Translations under genes and position numbers: made by a program
Source: Amoebophrya sp. A120
Lineage: Eukaryota; Sar; Dinophyceae; Syndiniales; Amoebophryaceae
DNA: 64,000 nucleotides
Reading direction: 5' to 3'
NCBI GenBank assembly: GCA_905178155.1
Contig: CAJINV010000005.1
Span: 1,514,438-1,578,437, forward strand
Shown: positions 24,801 through 39,800 of the stretch, piece after piece
Layout: every line of letters starts with the position of its first letter
Numbering within the stretch: the first letter of the stretch is position 1
The notes under the pieces: model-generated
Seen by the model: the letters and a program-made list of their open reading frames with translations, nothing else
Databases searched by the model: none
Told to the model about the DNA's origin: nothing

Positions 24801-27800
24801 TTTTTGCTCAAGATTCGACCTGGCCTTGGTCAAGAGCTTCTTGCCGAATTTATTCACGTAGTAGTGCTTCAGAACCGTGCCGGCAAGCTTAGACTTTTCT
24901 TCCTGGATTTCTTGTGTAACAGACTGGTACTCGGAGATCAGAGACTTAATCTTATTCATGTCGGAAGGTTCAGCTCCTTCGGACTGCTCCTCTTCTTCAT
25001 ACTCCTCTTCGTACTCCTCATATCCACAGGAAGTTTCTCGTACAGCTACAGGTGCCGCACACACAAATGCCGCAAAAAGCATGACAAAAAATCGAAATGT
25101 CTCTTATCCTATTCAGCATGACCACAAGTCACCTCTTTCTTTTCATCTGTTGGAAAAATTTGTGATGCGTTTTGTACGTCGTGTTGTACGGGAAACTTGT
25201 ATTGCATACCTCGTCACCAGGATCATCCTGTTCTTCCTGCTGTCTTACGTATTCCTCCACGACAGCCGTCGAAGCTATTTGAACTTCTTCCTCGTCGCTG
25301 TCGTTTTCCATTGCCTCGTCATACTCCGCCACCGCATCATCCAACGCCGGATTTCCGGAACTGACCGAAATCCTTACGGCATCCTTGTAGTACCCGCGGA
25401 GGGCAGAGTTCAACAATCGGTTTTTCAATTCCAATCTCCTCTGCTCCTTCTCCTCGAGAGATTTTCGACTGTCAGCAACTTGCTCTTTCTGCACTTCATC
25501 CGCCTGTTTATCCATTTCGAACGCGTCAAACATTTCCGAAGCGGCTTGGTTCGACTTTGCGTGCTCCGTGTCGATTTCGCAATAAGCCTCGACCAATTTT
25601 TCCTGCTCGGACAGATCGGTTGACTCGTCCTTCCCGAGGTCCGCGACAAAGTGCTTCTCTAACGCGACATCCACCGCCTTCGCTTTCGCCTCCTGTTCTC
25701 GTGCCGCAGCTTCAGCGGCCGCGCGGTAGGCAGCGGCCTTTTCGGCGAAATTTTTATCGGACGAGTCGGCAGCAGGTTCTGATGAAGACTCAGATTCTTG
25801 TTCCGAAGCGTCTTCCTCCTCTGCTTCATCACCAGCAGGCCGCTTTTCTTCTTGTTTGGCAAGTTCTTGCTGTTCCAAAAACGCGTCCACCAGCTGTTTC
25901 GAGGTTTCCTCATCGTGTTCGAACATGCCGGTTTCTTCGTCATGCTCCTGCTCCACCATGTCATCCAACGCGGGATTGTCGTAATTTTCCGATACCCGCA
26001 GTTTCTGGTACTTCTGGATCATAGCTTTCATTGCAGACTCCCGCGCTTTCGTCGCGTCGTCGACCGATTTCCGATAATCGAGAATGCTCTGTCTTTGCTG
26101 CTCTCTCGACTCGGCGGTGGACGAGATGTTGACAGGATCTACATCTTCTTGGTCGGCGGGGGAAGTTTCTTCATCTACATCTTGCTCGTAGTACTCGTCT
26201 AGAATTTGCTCCTCCAACACCGCAGTTGTGTCGTCCGCAGACGCAACCACCGCATCGGCCTTCGGCTTCAAGTGGTTCAACGCTTTTATTTTGAAAACCG
26301 CTCTGTGAATCTTTCCCATCAATTTTCTCCGGTTTTCCTTGTGTTTTGCCTCGAGGTCTTGTTCATCTTGAGAAGCTATCGGCTTATTCGGAGGTTTCTT
26401 CACTTCCTGAGCGCCTGTCATGTAGTACTTTTTCAGCTGGTCGGGCGTCAAATACGAGGGGGCGGGGAGCGACATTCGTTTTTTACTTCGAATCGCCGCC
26501 TCGTCCGGTTCCTCGCCCGCGTCTTTTTGCGTCGGATCATCCTCTTCAGTTAAAAGAATTTGGTCCAAATGCTCATCGATACTGGCCCGCTTTCCATCCA
26601 TCACCTGCTCCACTGCCGTGTGCAGAGCGGCCTTTTTGTGCCGCGCGAGCTGCTTCAAGACCCAGTCTCGCTCCATCGTCTTCTGCTTCGGCAGCGCACC
26701 GTAGTGGGATGCAGCTTCGGGTGGAGGAGATGCGGCTTTAGCTGATGCTTCAGCTGCTTCAAGTTCTCCATCCTCCTCCTCTTCTTCCGAAGCGGCAGAA
26801 GAGGTTTCATCGTCTTTGTACTCTTCAGAAGCTGAGGATGCAACTTCCTCCTCTTCCCGCCTCTGTAGTTCCTCCTGCTCTGCCCGCAGCCGCGCGGCTT
26901 CCTCCTCCTCCCGCGCAGCCTCAGCCGCGGCGATCGCTTTAACTCTATCGAGTATTTCTTGCTTTTTCCGTTTTGCCTCCTGCTCCTTCCCCGCGGATTT
27001 CAGCCTCACTACCGTCATCAACTTGCCAACGGATTTCACCAGCTTCCCCACCGCGTCATCGTGCACTTTTTGTTTCCTTGCTTTCTCTTTCTCGAACTCG
27101 ATCTCTTTTTGCCTCTCCTCCTCCGCCTCCTCCTCTTCCAGCTCTTTGCGGATCCTTTCGCGCTCTTGTTCTGCTTTTAGTTCCGCTTCCTCCGCCTCGA
27201 TTTCTGCTTGCCTCTTCCGTCTTTGAAAATGATCCTCCCCTGCGGATACGACCCGGTTCACAGCTTCGACTTTTACCACACCTAAGTAGAGTTTTCTCAT
27301 CGTCTCGTCCCGGAATTTCTTTTTCCGCTCCCGCTCGATTTCCGCTTCTTTTGCGAGTCGGGCTTCCTCCTCCTCTTTCTTCTTTTCCATCTCCACCAGC
27401 TCGCTGTGCACGATGTTGAACTCTTTCGTCGTAACCAAGGTTGGCATCTTCAATTTCGAAAAGTAGCCGATAAACCAGGCGACCAACTCCTTCGCTAAGG
27501 GCGTTGGCGCGTTCCAATCGCCGTAGGCTTCGTACTTGTAGTAGTCGTCGATCGTTTTCAGCAGTTGCGTCTCCGTCCTCCACAACTCCGGTTCGAGGTG
27601 CACTAACTTCAAGCACTCGGTCAAAAAGTCCCAGAAATCCTTATCACAAATTTCCGCGTCGACCGGCTTCGCGAGCAGGCGCCGGAGTTTGGACGAGGCG
27701 CGCGCCATGTATTCCCTGAAAATTAACCATCCCCATCCAATTTGTCATGCAAAACATACATAAAATCATGTGTTTGCCATGCAGAAAGTGGATGGGGATG

Positions 27801-30800
27801 GGTAATTTTCAGGGAATACCATGCGCTGGTTCCGCAGCGTAAACTGCCTTCTCCGCTCCCCCAATCGTTTCGACACGGTGGCGAGAGAGGCGATGCTGGC
27901 CACGGAAGGAACGGAGTGGAGACTTTCCAGGTCGAATTCCTTCAAGTGCTCCTCCTGATTCGGGTCGAAGCTCGAGTCCGGCTTCTCGGATTCGTCGGAA
28001 GAAGACACCCCGCGGTCATTTTCCAAACGCGGTTTTTTGAACCTGGGTGGGAGAATTGGCGGCTGTAATTTGCGGCTCTTCGGAAGCCAAATCTCGCCGT
28101 GGGGAAGTTGAAAAGCCCGGTCTTTTCCGATCGTCAGTTCCGCGGTGATACCGACAACTTGTTCAGCGAGAAAGACTGACAGCCATTGTTCTCCTCTACT
28201 GCCGTCGTTGAATAGACCACCTGATTTTTCGATGTTATCGTCAGCTGCGCCCGAAACGATCTCGGTTTTCTTCTGCACCACAAATCTCGGTCTTCTGATC
28301 TCTTCCAGCCCCAGTGCGAGATTCTTTTTCTCCTTCTCGTCAAGCGTCGTGTCGAGAAAGTCTTCCAAAGCCATACTGCCGGCTCTTGCGGAAAACACAG
28401 CAGAAGACCGCTTTCCTTGCTCTACTTCTTCCGGGAGTGGATCGGGCTGAAAAAGAATTTCAATCCGTTTTGTCGTCTTGTTTTTCCTGTGGAACAGCTG
28501 TCCTTGTGCGAGGACTGTCTGCTTCCCAGAGGTCCACTCTTCGGTGATCACAGTAGCGGGCGACCTTTCATCCGGGCCATGTGGATGCAGGTCGTCCGAA
28601 AGAATCGAATGTCTCGAGGACGTCGCTGAAGCCCGGCTCTTCTTTGCTTTTCTATTTCTATCTGCAGCAGAAGCTCGTGCTAGCTCCTCCGGAAGTTCTT
28701 GACGAACGAGGATGTCCAAGATTCGCAAAATCTGCACAGGCTTGGTGCTTGTAACCAGAGCTACCCGCGAACCACTCCGAACAAGGTACTCCGCGTCCTC
28801 AGCAGCGATGTGCTTAGATAGCTTCTTAGCTGGATCACCTTGCAGCTGTAGCTCCTGCTCTTTATCATCGTCGCGTTTATCATCCTGGTCCAGTTTCTTC
28901 GTGTAAGTCAGCAAGTCGGATTTCTTCCGGTGATTGTTCTTTTTCAGAAACACAATCGTTTTCGCTCTTTTGATGTCAAGAACCTCAGCATCTTCGCCAT
29001 TTGAAGAAGGCAAAACACCTGTTCCAACTGGCTGCTCCACCCTCCAAATGATCTTTTCCGCAAACCCGGTTCTTTCGTCCGTGATAATGTCCCCCGCCGG
29101 AATGGATTGCAAAAACATTCTCCTGTCGTCCGGCAGTTGCGACAGAGAGTCCCTTTTCCTCTTGACAACATCGGCGTCCGCTTTGCTTTTGCTGACCGCT
29201 AATTTCTCTGCCGCATCTTTCACGACCAAGGCAACTGCTTTACTAGGTTCCGCTTTGATCTTTGTCGGCTTCTTTTTCTTCCGACTTTTCTTGAGATGAC
29301 TACCGTGCATTTCATCATCATCCGAAGAAACGGAAGAAGTCGACTCGGACGTGCTCGATTCCGGCGACGTTGTCGTGACCAATTCAGATTTCATGTGCAG
29401 CTCGTCGTGCCTCGCCGCTCGATTCAAAAACGACTGGTCCGATTTTTTCTGAAACACGGAATCCCCATTCTTCACCGTCGCGGTCGCGCCGTCGGGACAA
29501 ACCAAAACCACGTCGGCATTGTGCTGCACGAGTCTCGCAGCATGGACGATGGAAATGATCCCGGCCTCGGAAACGAGCTTCACCTGGTTACTATCTTCAT
29601 CGTGCTGGATGTCGTTCACCCGGATGATTTCCTCCTCTTTCCCGGTTCTGCAGTCCACCGCGACCGCTTCGCCAAAGTACTGCCGGATTTGCTTCTCATA
29701 AACCTCGTCCTTTTGCCCGGTTGCCTGCAGTAGCACCAGAGTGCCGTCTTTTCGGTGAATCAAGAGCTCCTCTGGCATCAACTCCGCCGCGTCGCTATGT
29801 GTTCTGGTGTCGTGCAACTTCCTCCCGGTGTCGTAATCCACGACGAAAACAGATCCGTCTAACCTGGAAACCAACTCTCCGTGCTGCACCACGCTCCTCC
29901 TGACCTCAACCAAGGGCGTGTTGGGTTTTTCAGACAAAAAACTGTCGATCGAGATCGCAGCCTTGTTGTCATCGGAATCCGACGTCACTTCTTTCGAGCT
30001 GAGTTTACTTGCCGACAATCGACTCGCAGCGGAAGTTGCAACGCCGTGCGCGTAATGGTAGGAGGAATTATTGCTGTTTCTGTTGTTTCCAAGGAAAGCT
30101 GGTCCTCCTGCTCCAGCATCGTGTGGACCTCGACAGGTGAAAACATTTGTCACCAAGAGCCTCCTCATCATCTTCTTTTTCGTTGACAACTCCTGCGTCG
30201 GGATGATGATCCCGCCACCTTTGACCCGGTAAAACACCGACCCGTCCGGGGCTGGTAATTTCTGCCCGCTGTCCGCGGAAACAAAATGAACCTCGCCGTC
30301 CTCGGATTGCAGCACACAGTCGTCGAGCAGCGGGTGCGACTCGCCGCTGGATCGTGTGACAATCATGCGTTTCTTGTCCACCATGCCGAACGGAATTGGC
30401 AGCGTTCGCCCGTCGCTCTGCCGGACCGTCACCGCGGACCCGTCCTGCCGGATGCAAACCTGCTCCGGGTCGGTTAGCGGTTGGACCGTGGTGGTGTGCG
30501 CGATGCCGACTTCCCCGTTTTCTTTGTTTCCAGCGGTGTAGTACTTGTCCATGAGCTTGGTGATCAGAAATTTGAGTCTCGCGGCCTCCCGCTCGTCCGG
30601 CTTCTTCTTCACGTATTCCTCATCGAAAATGTGGTGGTGGTGCTTGTGGTAGTGGACGCGGTGCTGGTGATACATCCCCTTCTTCTTCGTCCGGCCAAGA
30701 GCCACCTTGAACATGTGCATCAGCCGCAGCTTCTTCCAGCCGGTCAAAGCACTAGAGTCTGCAGCAGCTGTTCCAGACGAGGACAAAGAAGTGGCGACTA

Positions 30801-33800
30801 CCTGCTTCGGCTGGTGACGAATACCAAACCCCCCGGCGGTGATCCTCGTTTGCACGTTAAACACATCGTAATTCTCACTTTCCCCCCTATGCCTTTCCCG
30901 GCGGTCTTTTCTCGCCAGGCTATCCCCTGAAAATTAACCATCCCCATCCAGTTTGTCATGGTGCAAAACATGTAGCAAATTCTGTGTTTGTCATGCAAAA
31001 AGTGGATGGGGATGGTTAATTTTCAGGGAATACAGGCTGCGCTTCTCCTCCAGAGCTTTTACACGGAACTCGTCTTCTTCGGGTAAGGACTCGATGTACT
31101 CGACAACGTCCGACTGCGCTAGCAGTTCGTGCACGATCTGCTATGAACAACAAAAGTAACGCACAACTAGTATAGATTGCATTACAAATTTGCTCAGCAC
31201 GAGGAATGAAATTTCTTGTCGTGCCGATTTGCCTTCGGAGCAAGATTTGTAATGCAAGACCTGCATTAGCATTAGCAGTAGCATTTATACGAGTACGATG
31301 CTTTTGCGGTGGATATCTGCGATTCTAAAACGATGTTCTCTTTCCGCTGCTCGTTTGCCTTCTGCGCCTTCGCTTGCTTCTCCGTTTCCTCGCGCGAGGG
31401 GCGGGTGGGACTGCGGGATAGCAGCTCTTCGGTTCCTGTTTCGACGTTTTGCTGCTGGACTGCGCCGTTTTTATTTTCTTCGAAATCTACGTTGTCCTCC
31501 TGCCCCCCATCATTTTCACCACCGACGTCATCTTCTCGTCCAAGCTCTGTTACCGACCCGTCAGAGGTTCTTTCCCACATCTGTAATTTCAGCACATTCG
31601 TATGATACCTCTCCATCATTGCCCCGAGCCTGTCGTTCGTTGTCACCAGTACCAAGCTGTTGTCGCTGTGTCGCAACAGCTGGCGCTCGTACTGCGGAAC
31701 TGTTGTGGTATGCTGGGAGAATTTATTTGCGGTGCTGTCATCAAGACTCTTATTTCCTGTTTTGCTCTTTCTCTGTTGACCACTGTAATGATCTAAAGCC
31801 CCGGACTTGCGTTCGTGCAGAGACACCTTCACCACCCGTTGCTCCTCGCCATCAGCCGCGTGCACAGCTTTGTTGTATCTGGAAATAAGTGCTGCTTTTG
31901 CTCGACTGGAGTTCCTAGCGGTGGCATCACCATGGTCGTTAGTTGTACTAATTACACTCTCGTCCTCCTGGTCGCTTTCCCCGGCAGAGACAACCATTCT
32001 TTCGGCCTCCCCCTCCTTCACAGTATCCAAAATTTGGATTTTCTTTTTCCGCTTCCTCGCTTCCTCGACGATCGACTTCTCGATCACAAAGTCGTAATCA
32101 TCGATGAACGGAATCGCGGAGGTGAATCGCACTGGGTGGACCAACGGGTTGATCACCGGGCCCGCGTAGAGCGCCGGAAACACCACGTGTCCATCCGCTC
32201 GGCGGAGCAACGTGTCGTCGTTGTTCACAGTCGCTGTCAGTCCCTCTTTCGTCACAACCACAACCGAGCCGTCGGAGCGCTGCACAACTTCGGAATTCTC
32301 CACGGGGGTGACAAACCCATTCTCCGTGACAAGAAAAGCTTCCGACTTCGTTTCGGTTGGGACGGCGCTGTCGTCGACGTCGTCGCTTTCGCCTGGGCCT
32401 TCCTCTAGTACCTGAATTGCAGCTGCCTTCTTCCTGTAGTACGCCGCAAGCAGGTCCTGCCTCAACACCCTAGGCACCACCATGATATCGGCTTTCACGA
32501 TCGGCTTCTTGACCCCCTGCGGTGTCACAAGGACCGGCGTCCCGGATTTGTCACTGATAGAGAGTCTTTCCTCAGTAACCGGTAAAATCTGCTTGTCGCC
32601 CGGCTCCCCGAAAACCGACACAATCGTGCCGTCCCGCCTCTGCACCACGGTTTCCCGCTTGTTGCTGTTCAGGTCGACTTATGCATTGCAAAAGTATCGC
32701 ACTCGTAGTAAAACGTAAGTAATTGTAATTGGAATTGCTGTTATGCTTATGACACTTTCCTTCTCGTCCTAAAGTAAAACAACATTACAAATTTCATTTG
32801 TAGTGCTGAGCTAGTTTGCAATGCAATTTCTTTGTACTAGTACGTTGCTTTTGCATTTCATACGACTTCCGGAGTGGTGGTTTCATCAGGAGCCTCGTCT
32901 GTTGGTTCAAGTTCAGAACCAGTTGTCTCAGAGGAAGAAGGCGGGAGCTCTGACGGAGGAGCAGCGTCGGGGTCATCCAATGCTTTGACCAGGTCTTCGT
33001 CCTCCACCACCGGCAGTATGATTTTCGATCCACGGAAAGTCGAAGACTTGCGAAACACTTCCTTCCCCTCGCCATGCAGTAAAGCGGTGTTTCGCTCCAG
33101 AATCTTGTCCCCATCCGAAACTGGCTGCTCCAGCCCGTCCGGCGTCACGATAGAAAGTTTTTGGCTCTTTGTCATCAAAACCAGCGTGTCTCTGTCCACC
33201 GGTTTGGCATAGGCGCCGTCCTCGGCTAGCAAAACAGCCTGCCCGGTGGAAAGCCGGTCGATTTTCGCGACTGGAACGATTTCTAAAGGCGGTTCAGGTT
33301 CTTCTTGATCCGCTACTTTTTCTTCTTTCGCGCCTTTCTTGTAACTGACCCGAATGTTTTGCTCTAGTTTTTTCAGCAGGTCGTCGTGCTCGCGGAGAGC
33401 GTCGATGTCTTCCTCCTCGACCTCTTCGGTACCACAAACTTCCAGCAAATTGATCTCCTCTTCAAAGAGATCATCTTCCAGCATTGACGGCGGCGGCTCC
33501 TCGTCGCGGCCTGGGAAGTCTTCTAATTGTTCGGAATCGGATTCCGATTTTTGTTCAGACACCCGGACTTCGACTTCGTCCATTGTAACAGTCACGCGGT
33601 GCTCCGTCCCGGAGAGGTTTCTCGTTTCTTCTGTATTTTGTTCCATTTCAACCACTTCTTGTTGCAATTTCTCCTCCCGCAGATCCAAACTCCTGTCGCA
33701 CATTAGGTGGTGCAACAAGTCATCGTCTTCCGGGGGGACGAACTGCTCTTCGTTCCTCGCAGCAGCGACCGACGACAGCCGCCACGTTCGGCGAAACTCG

Positions 33801-36800
33801 CCGACCGCTTGCTTCAGCTTTTCCTTCCGGCGCTTCTTTAATTCCGCAATTCGCTGTTTCCTCGCCTCCTCCTGCTCTTTTTGCTCCCTCTGCTTTTTCT
33901 CGTCTTCGGTTATTTCCGCTGCGCTGGTGGTTTTTACTTCAGAAGTATCAGCATCGCTATCATCTTCATCTTCTGGCGTTGGAAGTGTGGCGAGGGAGGT
34001 TCTCGTCTCCTCCTCCGCACCGGGAGGACCGAGCCTGGATTCGAAATCGCCGATCAAAGAGACCAGGAGCTCCTGCTTTTCGGATTTTTTGCGGTCCGCC
34101 AGCGCGTTTTCGTGGTGATCGAAGAACAAAAAACTCCCAGCAGAGCGCCGTTCCTCGGCGGTGACGCGTTTGTATTTCGCCACAAGCTTGTATGGATGTG
34201 TCAGAGTTGAAATCGACAAAGTTGAAATAATTTGCCATGCATAAAATGGATGCCAGTTGGAACCCAGTTTCCAAGTGGCGCATGACAAATTTCGGTGGTC
34301 CCTAAATCCAGTTTGTCATGCTGTTTAGGCAAAGAAGGGCGATTTTCTCATGCTACTTTAGCAGCTCGAGCTGTAGCCCCAAACAGGCTAACAATCTGCC
34401 TCACTTGCCTGCTCTGCAACACACGTGCCGCGGGTCATGCATTTTATGCATTACAAATCATTTCAACTCTGACGATTTCAAACCTGACGCTTCCATAGCT
34501 CGTGCAACCGCCGTTGGATTCGCCCGGAGAGGGTTGGTTGCTTCGCCGAAGCAGGAGGTAGTTCTAGCACTTCGGAAATCTTCTTCAAAATCTTCACTGT
34601 CTGTTGCTTGCTGCTCCTAATTTTTTCCGGAATCACGAGTCGCGGAGGTTCATCATCCTCTTTCACGCGAAAAATCCAGTCTCCAAGAAACGCTACCGCG
34701 ATTTCGCCGTGCGGGGAAAGGTAAGTGAGGCCCGTGTCGTTCTTTTGAGACGTCGATTGGGAAGCTGCAGGTCGCTCTCCTTCTCCCGCCGTTGTGGTCT
34801 CCTCATCTGAAGACGGAAAAGCCCCCGCTGCCCCCACCTGCAACGCCGTCGTGGAAACTGCGACTCTATTGTCCTCAAAAACGAGTAAGTCGTTTGCGCA
34901 CGGCTTGGTCGGGTCTTGTTGGAGATAAACTTGCGAGGGAGGCGCAAGTGGCTGGGAAGCGTCTATCGGTTTCAAACTGACTTCCGCCGCTTCGACGACA
35001 AAGCTCTCGCTCTGCTCGCCAGTTGTCGACACCGTCACCACCCTCCCGTCAGCCCGTAAACAAACCTGCTCCTCGGACAGTCGTAGCACTTCCGCCTTGA
35101 TATCAGCTGCACTAGATGTTGACGACCTGTGCTGCGCTTTTTCGATTGACTGTTTGTCGAAAGTGAGCAACCAGGAAAGCCCGGTGCGCATGCTGCGGAC
35201 GATCAAAGCACGCTTGTACCGGAATTTATGCAACAACGAAGCCAGCGACTGCGCCGTCGTACCAGTGACCGGATTGCGGATCCCGACGGCGATTCTCGGT
35301 CGCTCTGGAACCTCGTCTTGATCCGCCGCGTCTTCAAACAGTGGCTCCCCGGCAATCACTGGCACCGCGGTGCTGTAGCCGATGTGCCGCGCGTCCTGCA
35401 TGTCTTCGTCGTCATCGTCAGAATCGGACGCATCTTCCATAGTCTCATCTGCTGGAGCACCTCCAGGCGGACCATCACCAACTTCGGGCGCTTCCACGGC
35501 TCGGAAGCTGCTACTCGGCGCACAGTAATCAGGTGGGAAGAGAACCTCTTCGGTTTCGGAGTCCCGGTATATCGTGTCGCTTTCAGTTACTTGTGACGAC
35601 CTCCCGTCTTGTGTGATGATCTTCAGCTCCTCTTGGTCCTGATCCAAGACGATGGAGGTTTTCAGCAAGGGGGTAGAAAACCCAGTATCCCCGTCCACCA
35701 GAACCGTCCCGCGATTGTGCGGCAGAACAGCAACCGAAGCGCGGATAATGGATGTGGAGCTCGGGCGGAGATCAGGTGCTTCTTCGTCCGGCGGGGGTCC
35801 GCCGGGTCCTGCTTCTGTAGTTCCGTCGTCCCCGAGCTGAGCCGCTAGATCGTCCACGATCAGCGCTGTTGTGAGTCTCGTACTAAAAGGCTTGTCGTAG
35901 AAGTTCTCATCAACACCATCGCCCACTAATTCCTCAATCGAAACTCTTTCCTCCACAAGAGCCTGGCACTTCCCATGTTCGTTGACATGGTACAGGACAG
36001 AGGAATTTCTATCGTCCACTTCATGTCCCCCGCGAACCAACTTCGACCCGGACACCCTCTCAACCGTGCCGTCCGGAAGAACGATGTAGTGCGCGGTATC
36101 GACGTCGGACCACTTTTATCCTGTGCAAAAGTATCGTACTCGTAGTAATCGCAATCATGCATTCCTGTCTTATGGTGAACCTGCATTACAAATTCCACTT
36201 GTCACGCTGGATTTCTACTAGGTAGTACGATTACGATACTTTTGCATTGCATAACTTTCCGTGATGCCTCCGTGCCTGCTCGCGGAGTCTGTCCCGGGAA
36301 AACCGCTCCATTTCGAAGGTCAGCTGGTCTTTCAACAAGTGCCCGATGGAGACGCGAAACTCCCCGGACTGCGGCTTCATCGCTTTCAATTTCTCATTTT
36401 CCGATAAAATCGCCCGTAGCTCCGGCACGACGATGCGCTGGTCTTTGGTCCGGACGTAGATCTTGCGGAACAGCTTCAAGTGCGCAATCCGGGCGGAACC
36501 GTCGTAGCGGGAGACCACCAGCGATTGACTTCTCCTGCGGGCGAGAAGGATGACGTGGTCGGCGGCGTCGAAATTCTGCACTTTTCCGGAATGCTCGTGC
36601 CTTAAGCGAATCCGGTCCACCGGAAATCGTCTCACCAGCTCTGCGGTCAACCGCTTTTTATTCTTATTTTTAACGTCCTCGTCTCCTGGCTCGTCACTAT
36701 TTTCACCTTCAACCCCGGCCAGAACCTCGTCCAGAGCGCTGCGACGCGTGCTTCTGCGCTGCTGCGCCACTGTTCCCGTGGCTAAATCTACCCCCTCAAT

Positions 36801-39800
36801 AGATGTTCCTCCACCTCCTGAGTAGTTCTTGTCCACACCAACAGCAGAAGCAAGTTCTGCTAAAACATCCTCCTCGTCAACCTCAGTCACCCGCCCCGGC
36901 CAGTCTTCGATGTCCTCCAGAATTACCGGGATATCGATGATATCGTCCGGATCCATCACCGACACCAAGCACTCGACCTGGAGACCCGTTTCTTCCTGCT
37001 TCACGGTCGTGACTCGATACTCCCTCATGATTTCTCCGTCGTCGTCGAAAACCTTAGGTGGTTCTTCGTCCTCGTCGTCCACAACAGCGGCGACTAACTC
37101 CGGAAGGTCCTCTACCACACTGGCTTTCAGCAAAACATTCGCGCTCCATTCGGACAGCCTTTCTACGTTTTCCGGGTCTTGTACGAACGACTTCCGGTCC
37201 TCCGGATCAAGTTGCTCGACAACCGAAACCACGGATTCCAACCAGTCAGACAATCGTTTCGAGGCGCGGGCTTCGAAATTTTTCTCACTGTCGACGCCGT
37301 CGATCATGGATTTCATTCGGGACTCGATCTGGAGTTCAATTTTTTCCGGCGGCGGTGGAGGTGCTGGTTGGGAAATCCTCAAAGATTCCAGTTGTTCCTC
37401 CGAAATTTGCGACTCTTCAAAACTCAACCGATTTTCCAGATAGTCCACGATTGCGGTTTGTAAAACCTGCTTCTCCTCCGCGGTCGGCTCAGACAAAGAG
37501 ACAGACCTGGATTTTTTATTTCTATCCTTCAATCCGCTTTTGTAGCGCCGGCGCATCCGCTCCTCCAGAGTGGATCTCTTGTTTTTCGCAGGGGCCAGGA
37601 TCTTCGTCGCCCGGGGGACAAGGACGTCCAGGCCGGTTTGCAGCAGCTCTGGCTCCTTTTTCTCTTCTCTTACCGTTACAACCTCTAGTGCCTATCCAGG
37701 AAAAAACACCCATCCACATCCAATTTGTCATGCAAAACATGCATAAAATCCACTTATTTTTCATGCAAAAAATGGATGGGGATGGGTCTTTTTTCCTGGA
37801 TAGTGCCGGCGCTGGTACGATTGCTGCCAGCCGCTCCAGTCTTTCCACGTCAATTTTCGTTGCAGACGATCTGATGAATTCCGGCACAACGATAGAGCAT
37901 TTTGCAGTCGCGTTTGATGTCGTCTTCTTGGAGGCAATTTTTCCACTTGTAGTTCCATCGGCATCGTCCAAAATGACGAATAGGAAATCACCGTTGCAGA
38001 TAGGCAGCTTCTCCCCGTTGGAACTCAAAACGGAGGGAAAAAGATCGCCTTTCAGTTGCACCAGTTCGTCTTCGGTGACAAACCTGCTTTCTCTACTCGG
38101 CTGGTTCACCAGAATCCGGTTTGCGGCAAGCTCAGACCGCGTGATGTCGCCAGGGATAGCTCTAGAAGCTATGTTGATGTGTGGTCTTGATGCCGCGCCG
38201 AATGTGCTATCCGTATCTTCTCGCACAGCTGCTGCACCGGCGGAGCTCGACTTTGTAATTATAGCGGGTGTCGAAGAGAAGGACGCAGTCGTACCAGGGT
38301 TTTTACCACCAGCAACTTCTGGCGATGTTGAGGACATTGTGGCTGCGGCGTTGCAGGGCAGCAAGTGGAACGAGTCGTCTGAAATTCCCTTCACCTGCAT
38401 TTCCGCGACTCCAAAAACCTGAGTTGCGGTGGAGGACGTCCTGCGTACCAAACCAACCGACCCGTCGCACTGCCGAACTAAAACCTGATCGCCGACAGAT
38501 TCGAGTTTCAAATCCAGGCAAACTCCCGTCTCCGGATTCAAAATCGAAAAAGCGGCGGTTGCCTCGTCGATCTTGTGGTGCTCTAAATGCCCGGCATCGA
38601 CTGCGGGAATGATGTCGCCGTTGAGAATCGGGGTGCGGTTTTTGAAATCTAGTTTCGCTGCGCGATAGGACGCCGCCGATCCCCCTTCGTCACCCCCAAA
38701 GCCTTGGTAGCAAAACGGGAAAAGCACCTCGCCCGTTGTGGTGCTGCGAAAAACCCGGTCGCCAAGAGAGACTGGAGCCGTGAGGCCGTCCTTGGTCGTG
38801 ATGAAAAGAGAAGGCTCGGCTTTACCAGTACTTGATGTCGGGCTAGCAACGTTCATATTGCCGCGACTACGGTCTTGTCTCTCGCTGCTCTTAACAGGCT
38901 TGTACACCAATGCGTTCTGCGCCAGCAAGTCCAAATCATGGTCCAAAAATTCCTTCACGTCTGTGCAGTAGGTCTGAAAGTCCTTTTCCAAAGCGTGCGG
39001 CACGGGAAATTTTTCGCTTTTGAACTGCTCTTGGAGGTACAGAAGGGCTTTAACTCGGCACTTCTCGTCGTCCGTTGTTTCAATTGAGTTGTCCATGCGG
39101 CCGGCGGAAATCGCAGTCGAGCTGCGTGAGCTCAACGCCAAAGCCTCGGCGCGAAGGTTGTTCTTTTGTTGATTCAAATCTTCATCAACTTCCAAATCTT
39201 CTCTTGCACTTGCCCGAATACCGAGATTATCCGCAAACGCACTCTTCGCATTACCACTCGCCAAGTTATGGTCGTGGGGTACCGCCCGGGTGATGTAGGA
39301 CGACGGGTTCATATTGTTTTTCGACATTCTACTACTTCCTGGCAGCTTCTGCGGTCTCTTCGATTTCTCGACAACTTCTTCCCGCACGACAGTTGCTGTC
39401 CCCTGTCTCGCGTCGATAAACAACAACACGTATCCTGTGCAAAAGTATCGCACTCGTACTAATTGCAGATATGCATGACAAATCCAACTTTCTACCTGAA
39501 ACAGCATCACAAGTTGCATTTTTGTTCTTGGGAAAATTTGTAATGCAATTTATACTAGTACGATACTTTTGCAATGCATAACACGCCATGAAAGCTGACA
39601 ACTTGGTCGTGGGTGATTGTTCTCCATTTGTACTCGGTTTCGTCTTCGTAAACAACTTTCCAGATATTATTTGCTGATGAAAGACCAGCAGTAGAAACAA
39701 GCAACGCCAGATCCGTCACTTCCCGGACAATCCTATTTGCGCTGCTCGGCCGGAAGTTCAGTGATTTCGTGATCGCTAAGTCCGGCAAAGAACCGATGTA

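Noticed and set aside
37693-37802. Reading straight through the family B element as coding, since the frame stays open
   Set aside because: Reading through leads to a different frame that stops at 37522, whereas removal by the TSD rule joins cleanly to the next long exon.
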